A stretch of 51,359 nt of DNA from an uncultured Eubacteriales bacterium (lineage in GTDB: Bacteria > Bacillota > Sulfobacillia > UBA995 > UBA9673): assembly GCA_913063835.1 (NCBI GenBank), contig CAJXZV010000003.1:1-51359 (forward strand), written 5' to 3'. Each line of letters begins with the position of its first letter. The stretch's first letter is position 1. Below, piece after piece: positions 44,986-51,359 of this stretch. Position numbers and translations under genes: made by a program. Under the pieces are notes generated by a model. The model saw nothing but the letters and a program-made list of their open reading frames with translations, did not search any database and was not told where the DNA came from.

Positions 44986-45071
44986 TGGTGGAGAGGGCTG
45001 GATTTGAACCAGCGAAGGCGTCCGCCAGCAGATTTACAGTCTGCCCCCTTTGGCCACTTGGGTACCTCTCC
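44986..45071 (-). tRNA. tRNA-Tyr(GTA)
   Basis: GGAGAGGTACCCAAGTGGCCAAAGGGGGCAGACTGTAAATCTGC with long variable arm, ends CCTCTCCACCA. Confidence 0.95.
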
Positions 45072-45084
45072 ACTATTGGACAGC

Positions 45085-45160
45085 TGGAGCTGGCGATGGG
45101 ACTCGAACCCAAAACCTGCTGATTACAAGTCAGCCGCTCTGCCTGTTGAGCTACGCCAGC
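45085..45160 (-). tRNA. tRNA-Thr(TGT)
   Basis: GCTGGCGTAGCTCAACAGGCAGAGCGGCTGACTTGTAATCAGC...CGCCAGCTCCA; loop CTTGTAA. Confidence 0.95.
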
Positions 45161-45221
45161 ACTGGGCTGGTACCTCTTTTTCAAGGTTCGACCGGCCGCT
45201 CCCCGCGCCGGTCGCTCACAC

Positions 45222-45250
45222 ATTATACGCGGTTTGGTCATGGGGGTCAA
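45222..45250 (-). promoter_or_regulatory. Sigma-A-like promoter of the tRNA-tuf2 unit
   Basis: TTGACC - 17 nt - TATAAT on the minus strand. Confidence 0.75.
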
Positions 45251-45264
45251 GGAAGCGCATCGTG

Positions 45265-45987
45265 TCAGGCCAGAGCCTGGGACCGGTTCGTGCCGCCGCC
45301 CCTGACCGCGGAACGCCCGCCGGGCTCTCCGCGCCGTTCGAGATACTTCTCCAGCTTCCGCTTGACCCTCTGCAGGGCGTTGTCGATGGATTTGACATGC
45401 CTGTCCAGCTCATTGGCTATCTCCTGGTACGACTTGCCGTCGAGATAGGCCATCAGCACCCGCCACTCGAGGTCGCTCAGAATCTCGACCATCTTCTCCT
45501 CGATGTTCCCGAACTCTTCCCGGCTTATGATGAGTTCCTCCGGGTCGGTTATCTTGGTGCCGGAGATCACGTCAAGAAGAGTGCGGTCCGAATCCTCGTC
45601 GTATATGGGCTTGTTCAGCGACACGTACGAGTTGAGCGGGATGTGTTTCTGTCTCGTCGCCGTCTTGATGGCGGTTATAATCTGCCGCGTTATGCACAAC
45701 TCCGCGAAGGCGCGGAAAGATGACAGCTTGTCGCTCCTGAAGTCCCGGATGGCCTTGTAGAGACCTATCATGCCCTCCTGAATTATGTCCTCACGGTCGG
45801 CCCCGATGAGAAAATAAGACCTGGCCTTGGCTCTGACGAAGTTGCGGTACTTGTTGATGAGGTACTCTTGGGCCAGCCTGTCACCCTCACGCGCGGTCTC
45901 CACTACGTCTTCGTCCGGCATGCCTTCGAAGACACTGTAGTCTTCCCGCTGCGTATGAGAGCTAAAAGCCACAGACTTCGCCTCCAA
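45265..45987 (-). CDS. sigH: RNA polymerase sigma-H factor
   Basis: EYLINKYRNFVRAKARSYFLIGADREDIIQEGMIGLYKAIRDF...FAELCITRQIITAIKTATRQKHIPLNSYVSLNKPIY; TTG start. Confidence 0.95.
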   Translation of the reverse strand: MEAKSVAFSSHTQREDYSVFEGMPDEDVVETAREGDRLAQEYLINKYRNFVRAKARSYFLIGADREDIIQEGMIGLYKAIRDFRSDKLSSFRAFAELCITRQIITAIKTATRQKHIPLNSYVSLNKPIYDEDSDRTLLDVISGTKITDPEELIISREEFGNIEEKMVEILSDLEWRVLMAYLDGKSYQEIANELDRHVKSIDNALQRVKRKLEKYLERRGEPGGRSAVRGGGTNRSQALA

Positions 45988-46073
45988 GCCTTGTGCACGG
46001 AAAAAGGATTTGAGGTGGGAACCTGACCCGGCCTAGTCGAGCTGGCTGCGGCAGTCTGGCTGATTGTGTCACC

Positions 46074-46102
46074 ATTATAGAAACGCATGTTGGACAAGTC
46101 AA
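46074..46102 (-). promoter_or_regulatory. Sigma-A-like promoter upstream of sigH
   Basis: TTGACT - 17 nt - TATAAT on the minus strand. Confidence 0.75.
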
Positions 46103-46130
46103 GACATGCCTGCCGGCCGGTGGGACATCT

Positions 46131-47552
46131 CTAGCGCCCGATGCGGGTGGGCTTGCGTGACGCCGGCGGCCGGTCCGTCTCGTCTCCCGCCGTCCGGCCG
46201 CCCTGGACCGGGCCGACAGGCGGGCCGGTGCGGATGTGGCCGGGAAGAGGCTCGTAGTGGTCGACGAACAGGAGCTCCCGCCGGACGAGGCGGCCAGCCT
46301 GGAAGACCTCGCGCCACAGGCGGACGTCACGGCCGTCGAAGGACGGCCGGACGACCTCCTGTGTCCCCGGGGGGAGGTCGGGGTCCGTTTCGACCACGGG
46401 CTCGGCCGGGACCAGGTTGGTCTCCTCGGTGCGGAGGACCACCGTCACCTCCACCGTGCGCCGCCCCCAGACGGAGACCTCCAGACGCGACCCGTGCACC
46501 CATGTGGTCAGGATGACCGGGAAGGCCCGGGGGTTCTTGATGACAAGGTCGAGGTCCGGATATGAGACGGTGGCGTCGCGTCCGAGGCCTATGTAGGGAA
46601 GCGGTCGGGAGTGGTGATGGCGGGTCACGACGTCGAGGTCGGCGAGCAGGGCGGCGTTGAAGACCGTCGTCGCCACTTGGCAGACACCGCCCCCCACCCC
46701 CTGGACGATATGCCTGTCGACGATCTCCGGCGCCTGTCGGTAACCGCGCTCCGGAGTGCGCGGGCCGACCGTCTCGTTGAACGACAGGGTGCCGCCCGGA
46801 GCGATCACCGCCCCGTCCAGACACGCCGCCGAGAGGATAATGTTCCAGGTCCGGCCCTTCTCACCGGGGTCGAAGGTCGTCGAGAAGGTCGCCAGGCGGT
46901 CCCTGTCCAGAGAGGCCAGAAGCGCCGGGTCCCCGGACGGCTCCAGGGGCACGGCGACCACGGGCACAAGGACCGGACCGGCCCCCTCGAAACGGGCGGC
47001 CGCCGCGAAGAGGGCTTCTTCCGTCGCCGCGCGGTCCAGACGCCGCCCGGGGCGACCCTCGCGAACCTCTCCCGTGCGTGGGTCGAGGGAGGCGTTGCCG
47101 GCCGGCACGTCGATGTCTGAGGCCAGGTCGTCAAGGACCATGACGACCCTGTCCGGGTCGGCCTTCACCACGGGGAGGACCCGGGCCCCTGACACCGATA
47201 TCCGCAGGAGGTCGAGGAGGCGTCGAGGCAGGTCACCGCGGCGGCCGGCGGCCAGGGCCGCAGCGGCCGTCTTCTCAAGGTCGTACCTGAGGCCGAGCCG
47301 CGCCGTGTCAACGGTCCACGACCTCCCGGCCTCGGCATCCTCGAACCGGACCTCGCCGTGCGGCCACAGCCCGTCCGGGCCGCACCCACGCTCCTCGGCC
47401 CACCGGTCGAGCGCCCGGGCGAGCCCCCGCTGGTCGAGACCGCCGACGGCGAGCGAGTCCACGCTGACGTTGGGGAAGACCCGGCCGGCGGCCTCAAGCC
47501 ACCCGAGATAGCCCGTGAGCAGGAGGACGAAGGAGGCCGAAAGGGCGGCCAT
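46131..47552 (-). CDS. VanW-family protein with putative peptidoglycan-binding N-terminal domain
   Basis: N-terminal TM segment; APGGTLSFNETVGPRTPERGYRQAPEIVDRHIVQGVGGGVCQVATTVFNAALLADLDVVTRHHHSRPLPYIGLGRDATVSYPDLDLVIKN; start uncertain. Confidence 0.88.
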   Translation of the reverse strand: MAALSASFVLLLTGYLGWLEAAGRVFPNVSVDSLAVGGLDQRGLARALDRWAEERGCGPDGLWPHGEVRFEDAEAGRSWTVDTARLGLRYDLEKTAAAALAAGRRGDLPRRLLDLLRISVSGARVLPVVKADPDRVVMVLDDLASDIDVPAGNASLDPRTGEVREGRPGRRLDRAATEEALFAAAARFEGAGPVLVPVVAVPLEPSGDPALLASLDRDRLATFSTTFDPGEKGRTWNIILSAACLDGAVIAPGGTLSFNETVGPRTPERGYRQAPEIVDRHIVQGVGGGVCQVATTVFNAALLADLDVVTRHHHSRPLPYIGLGRDATVSYPDLDLVIKNPRAFPVILTTWVHGSRLEVSVWGRRTVEVTVVLRTEETNLVPAEPVVETDPDLPPGTQEVVRPSFDGRDVRLWREVFQAGRLVRRELLFVDHYEPLPGHIRTGPPVGPVQGGRTAGDETDRPPASRKPTRIGR

Positions 47553-47569
47553 AGCACGCGCGACACCTG

Positions 47570-48346
47570 TCAGCCGCGGGCCTCCTGGGGCGGGCCGTCG
47601 TCCCGGGCTCCGGCCGAACGCTGACGGACGGCCTCGAAGATGAGGACGGCCGCCGCGACGGAGACGTTCAGGGACTCTGCGGGGCCCCTCATCGGGATCC
47701 TCACCAGGAAATCGCATTTCTCCCTGACCAGGCGCCGGAGTCCCCGGTGCTCGCCGCCCAGGACGATCACCGCCGGAAGGGTGAAGTCGACCTCCGTGTA
47801 GAGCATGTCGGCGGCGGCGTCCGCGCCTATGGTCCACAGGCCCTTCTCCCTCAGTTCATCCATGGCCCTGGCCAGGTTGACCACTCTAGCCACCGGCAGG
47901 CGGTCAGCGGCTCCGGCGGCGGCCTTGACCGCGGCCGGGGTCAGCCCCACCGCGCGGCGGGTCGGGAGGACGAGGCCGTGAACTCCGGCCGCCGCCGCCG
48001 TCCTGATGACCGCGCCCAGGTTCCGGGGGTCTTCCACACCGTCCAGGGCGACGAGGAGAGCAGCCTCCCGCCGCTGTTCGGCCAGAGACAGAAGGTCACC
48101 GAGGTCCCGGTAGGCCATCGGCTCGGCCAGAGCCACCACACCTTGGTTGACCCTGTCGCCGCTCATGGCGTCGAGTCGGGCGCGCGGGACGTAGGTGACA
48201 GGTATGCCGGCGGCCCGCGCCATGTCGGCGACCTCGGCGGCCGAACCCCGGGCCCCGCTGACGATGAAGAGCCGGTGGATGCGGCGGCCGGCCCGGATGG
48301 CCTCGAGGACCGGATGCCTGCCCTCTATCTGCTCGAACCGACCCAT
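47570..48346 (-). CDS. rlmB: 23S rRNA (guanosine-2'-O)-methyltransferase RlmB-type (SpoU)
   Basis: IEGRHPVLEAIRAGRRIHRLFIV...LLVALDGVEDPRNLGAVIRTAAAAGVHGLVLP...LGGEHRGLRRLVREKCDFLVRIPMRGPAESLNVSVAAAVLIFE. Confidence 0.95.
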   Translation of the reverse strand: MGRFEQIEGRHPVLEAIRAGRRIHRLFIVSGARGSAAEVADMARAAGIPVTYVPRARLDAMSGDRVNQGVVALAEPMAYRDLGDLLSLAEQRREAALLVALDGVEDPRNLGAVIRTAAAAGVHGLVLPTRRAVGLTPAAVKAAAGAADRLPVARVVNLARAMDELREKGLWTIGADAAADMLYTEVDFTLPAVIVLGGEHRGLRRLVREKCDFLVRIPMRGPAESLNVSVAAAVLIFEAVRQRSAGARDDGPPQEARG

Positions 48347-48380
48347 GTCCTACAGAAACCACCCTTAGAAATAGCCCCGC

Positions 48381-49106
48381 TCACTCCAGCCTATCCCCGT
48401 CCGAGTGGCCCGGGTCCGGCCCGCGCCGGCCCCGACCGGCCGGGACACGGCGCAGATGCCGGTAGCGACCGCACGACAGGGCCCCCTCGGGACAGCGCCC
48501 TTCAGACTCACAAGGGGACCCGGCCCTTTCGAAGAGGGCCGGGGCGACCCTCTTCACCTCCCGAAGCATGTCGTAGGCGATCCGGCGAATCTCCCACTGG
48601 GCGCGCCGGCAGCAGCGCAGACGGAAGAAGTTGTGCAGGCTGCGCGCGTTGAACGTGGCGACGAGCCTGGTCGCCACACCCTGCCCGAGCACCATCCGCG
48701 CGTCCTCGGGCGGGGCCCCCTCGTCGAGAAGCCTGCGGTAGACACCGAAGGCCCGGGCCATCTCCGACCGGTAGATCTCGCGAAGGGCCGGGTCCTTCCT
48801 GAAGGCCGGGGGCAGTACGTAGCACGGCCGGTCGGGGGTCACATATCGAAGGGACTGGACGGAGTAGGAGGCGATGCGGTGGCGGGTGAGCTGGGCCAGC
48901 ATGGCCCGGGAACCCTCCACGTAGAACTGGAAGGAGGCGTGCTCGAAAGGTGACAGGTGGCCGGCTTCCCACAATCTGGCGACCAGGCGGCACACCTCGT
49001 CCTGAGCCATTCCCTCCGCCACCTGCGCCTCTCCGCCGGGCGAGTAGCAGAGGCGGGCGGCACGGGCCACGGTCAGGTCAGGCTCCGGTGTCCAGGTCAG
49101 GAGCAC
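48381..49106 (-). CDS. thyX: FAD-dependent thymidylate synthase
   Basis: RHRIASYSVQSLRYV ThyX motif; HLSPFEHASFQFYVEGSRAMLAQLTRHR; ATRLVATFNARSLHNFFRLRCCRRAQWEIR. Confidence 0.95.
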   Translation of the reverse strand: MLLTWTPEPDLTVARAARLCYSPGGEAQVAEGMAQDEVCRLVARLWEAGHLSPFEHASFQFYVEGSRAMLAQLTRHRIASYSVQSLRYVTPDRPCYVLPPAFRKDPALREIYRSEMARAFGVYRRLLDEGAPPEDARMVLGQGVATRLVATFNARSLHNFFRLRCCRRAQWEIRRIAYDMLREVKRVAPALFERAGSPCESEGRCPEGALSCGRYRHLRRVPAGRGRRGPDPGHSDGDRLE

Positions 49107-49175
49107 GGCCCGTGGTCTAATCTCGACGGGGTCGGCCGGTCCCGGCTCGGCCCTCGGCGGTCCGTCCCCCAGCGC

Positions 49176-49570
49176 TCACCGCCTCCTTCTCACCACGGTT
49201 CCTTCCGGCGTGTCCTGGACCTCGTAGCCGAGGTCGGCGAGCGAATCACGGACGAAGTCGGCCAGTTCGAACCGTCTGTCCGCCCGCAGCCTGCGGCGGA
49301 CCTCGAGGAGAAGGTCGAGAAGCGGCCCGGCGTCGGCGGCTTCGCCCCTAGGGACAGGTCCTTCTTCCTCCACGACCCCGAGGACACCTGCCCCCAGCCT
49401 TATCATGGCCGAAAGAGCCCTTTCAAGGGCCTCCACCGGCTCGGCGTCCGGGCCCCTCGCCAGGGCCCTGTTCGAACTCCTGGCAAGGTCGAAGAGGGCG
49501 GCCAGGGCCCCGGCCGTGTTGAAGTCGTCGTCCATGGCGGCCTCGAAGCGGCGCACGGCGGCGGCGGCGC
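49176..49570 (-). CDS. cysS: Cysteinyl-tRNA synthetase, C-terminal (DALR-side) fragment only; 5' part lost at junction
   Basis: VRRFEAAMDDDFNTAGALAALFDLARSSNRAL...AGVLGVV...LLLEVRRRLRADRRFELADFVRDSLADLGYEVQDTPEGT; N-terminal HIGH/KMSKS domain absent. Confidence 0.88.
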
Positions 49571-49571
49571 C
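49557..49571. other. Chimeric junction between two unrelated sequences (GGC-repeat microhomology)
   Basis: In-frame ORF 49176..50048 switches from PilB-like N-terminus (...SLFPKQEATQIEYDAGAAAA) to CysS C-terminus (VRRFEAAMDDDFNTAGA...) at GGCGGCGGCGGCG. Confidence 0.8.
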
Positions 49572-50048
49572 CGCATCGTATTCGATCTGCGTGGCCTCCT
49601 GCTTGGGGAAGAGCGACTTGATCTCGGCCGGCGCCTCATTGGCGAGGCTGAGTTGGCGAACCAGCTTGTCGTGTTCGACGATGACCGTTTCGATGGCTAC
49701 GTTCATCTTCTGACGCAGCTCTTCGATCGGCTTCGGATCGCTCGGGTCGGACGTGGCGAGGATGAGGCGGTTCTCGCGACGCCCCAGCGGCAACAGGCGC
49801 AACTGGGCAAAGTGCTTGTTGGCCGACAGCACGGCCGGCACGGTGTCGAGCTTGTACTGCGCAAGATCCAGCAGCGGCATCTGGTACTTGCCCGCCACGA
49901 AGACCGCCAGATCATGCGCGCTCATGATGCCGCTGCCCACCAGCTCGTCGATCAGCTGCGTGCGTTTTTCACGCGCGCTCTGTTCGAGTTGGGTAAGTAG
50001 CGTCGGCGCGATCCGCCGGCTCTGCGCTAGAGCAAGTCCGAGTGTCAT
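49571..50048 (-). CDS. pilB: Type IV pilus assembly ATPase PilB, N-terminal fragment (MshEN-type domain), betaproteobacterial type
   Basis: MTLGLALAQSRRIAPTLLTQLEQSAREKRTQLIDELVGSGIMSAHDLAVFVAGKYQMPLLDLAQY...LPLGRRENRLILATSDPSDPKPIEELRQKMNVAIETVIVEHDKLVRQL; no Walker A region present. Confidence 0.85.
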
Positions 50049-50308
50049 GAGTCCAGTCCGTCAGGCTGAAGCTGACCATTTCAGCGCGCGCCGGGCCCCA
50101 CCGCCTCCTGCGCGCGCTCGCCCCCCAAGGCGATTGTTCTATGTTCTGCCGCCGGTACCCCACCCATTCGTGGGGGGTGAGGCCCGGAGTCGGGGCAGTT
50201 TGCCGACCGCTATGCAATTTGTAAAGCACGCTTAAAAGCGACACGTGCATTTGTGCCACATCGGCAGAAAACCGCGTGGACTGAAGTGCCAAGCTTCTAA
50301 GTGTGGAG

Positions 50309-51358
50309 TCAGCTGCGCTTCTCGGGGGCTTTCGGCCGATGCAGCCGCACCGTGCGGATCGATTGGCTGTCCATCTGCACGATATCCATCACGCACCCGG
50401 CAATGCGCACGCTCACCGTCGCTTCCGGAATCTCTTCCAGTACTTCCAGCACCAGCCCGTTCAGCGTCTTCGGCCCGTCGGTCGGCAGGTGCAGGTCCAG
50501 GCGCCGGTTCAGGTCGCGCAACGACATGCCCGCGTCGGCCAGATAGGCGCCATCCGCACCCCAGGCCAGCTTGCCGGCATGCGGCAGCGTGGTGGTGAAC
50601 TCGCCGATCATCTCTTCGATGATGTCTTCCAGCGTCACCAGCCCCAGCATGTCGCCGTATTCGTTGATCACCAGGCCGATGCGGCGGCGATTCTCCTGGA
50701 AATACTGTAGCTGGCGGAACACCGGCGTGCCGCTCGGCACGAAGTAGGGCTGGGCGAGCAGGCCGCGGAAGTCGTCGTGGGTTAGCTCCGGATGACCCAG
50801 CAGCGACAGCGCCTTGCGCACGTGCAGGATGCCGATCACCTGGTCGGTGTCGCGCTCGAACACCGGCAGCTTGTTGTGGTAACAGGTCTCCAGCTGGCCG
50901 ACGACCTCGTCGATCGGACGCGACAGGTCCAGCGATTCCACCTTGGCGCGCGGCGTCATCACGTCGTCCACCGTAATGGCTTCCAGGTCGAACAGGTTCA
51001 GCAGGATGCTGCGGTGCTTGTGCGGGATGAAGTTGCCCGATTCCAGCACCAGCGTGCGCAGTTCCTCGGTCGACATGCGCTGCTCCGGCGCCTTGCGCGT
51101 GTTGATGCGCACCAATCTGAGCACACCCATGGCAAACGCGTTGACTACCGCCACCAGCGGCGTCGAAATCTGCAGCAGCGGCTTGATGATGAAGCTGGCG
51201 GGAAACGCAACGCGTTCGGGATAGGTCGCGCCCACGATCTTCGGGGCGATCTCGGCGAACACGATGATGAGAAACGCCACGATGGCCGTGGCGATCGACA
51301 GCGTCGTTCCGTTGTTGCCAAAGTAGTGGATCGCCAGGGTGGTGATCAGCACCGGCAC
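50309..51358 (-). CDS. HlyC/CorC (CNNM + CBS + CorC_HlyC) family transporter, 5' end probably truncated by window edge
   Basis: FAEIAPKIVGATYPERVAFPAS...LFDLEAITVDDVMTPRAKVESLDL...KLPVFERDTDQVIGILHVRKAL...RRIGLVINEYGDMLGLVTLEDIIEEMIGEF. Confidence 0.93.
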   Translation of the reverse strand: MPVLITTLAIHYFGNNGTTLSIATAIVAFLIIVFAEIAPKIVGATYPERVAFPASFIIKPLLQISTPLVAVVNAFAMGVLRLVRINTRKAPEQRMSTEELRTLVLESGNFIPHKHRSILLNLFDLEAITVDDVMTPRAKVESLDLSRPIDEVVGQLETCYHNKLPVFERDTDQVIGILHVRKALSLLGHPELTHDDFRGLLAQPYFVPSGTPVFRQLQYFQENRRRIGLVINEYGDMLGLVTLEDIIEEMIGEFTTTLPHAGKLAWGADGAYLADAGMSLRDLNRRLDLHLPTDGPKTLNGLVLEVLEEIPEATVSVRIAGCVMDIVQMDSQSIRTVRLHRPKAPEKRS

Positions 51359-51359
51359 G

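Noticed and set aside
49176-50048. Novel PilB-CysS fusion enzyme
   Set aside because: Both partners lack their catalytic parts and the switch lies at a simple GGC repeat between sequences of different origin; chimera is the simpler explanation.
50049-50308. Hidden gene or mobile element in the gap between corC-like and pilB
   Set aside because: No ORF with recognisable features, no terminal repeats; ordinary intergenic DNA of the foreign segment.

Overview
About 49.5 kb of this window is one co-directional minus-strand block from a high-GC bacterium, probably Bacillota judging by gene order. It holds the fused ribosomal-protein/RNA-polymerase superoperons, in transcription order: 'cysS-thyX-rlmB-vanW-like-sigH-[tRNA Thr-Tyr-fMet-Thr]-tuf2-rpmG-tRNA-Trp-secE-nusG-rplKAJL-rpoB-rpoC-L7Ae-rpsL-rpsG-fusA-tuf1-S10/spc/alpha ribosomal genes-rpoA-rplQ-ecfA1-ecfA2-ecfT-truA-rplM-rpsI-cwlD. 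This is followed by an ornithine/alanine-racemase-like gene, a fused MEMO-AMMECR1 gene, an AmmeMemoRadiSam radical SAM gene and a truncated carbamate kinase. Several genes absent from the ORF track were recovered by reading: carbamate kinase, rpmJ, rpmG, five tRNAs, an L10 leader, seven sigma-A-like promoters and two strong hairpins. The last ~1.8 kb (about 49570-51359) looks foreign: a betaproteobacterial-type pilB 5' part is fused in frame to the cysS 3' part at a GGC-repeat microhomology, followed by a CNNM/CorC gene. This is most likely a chimeric contig. The most biologically interesting items are the AmmeMemoRadiSam neighbourhood (function unknown in the literature I know), the Cys-rich insertion in EF-Tu, acidic extensions shared by RpoB, RpoC and NusG with a basic repeat tail on L30, and a possible 8-codon leader ORF upstream of rpoB. 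I found no clear-cut new defence or mobile system. The plus-strand ORFs in the track are antisense shadows of high-GC genes.
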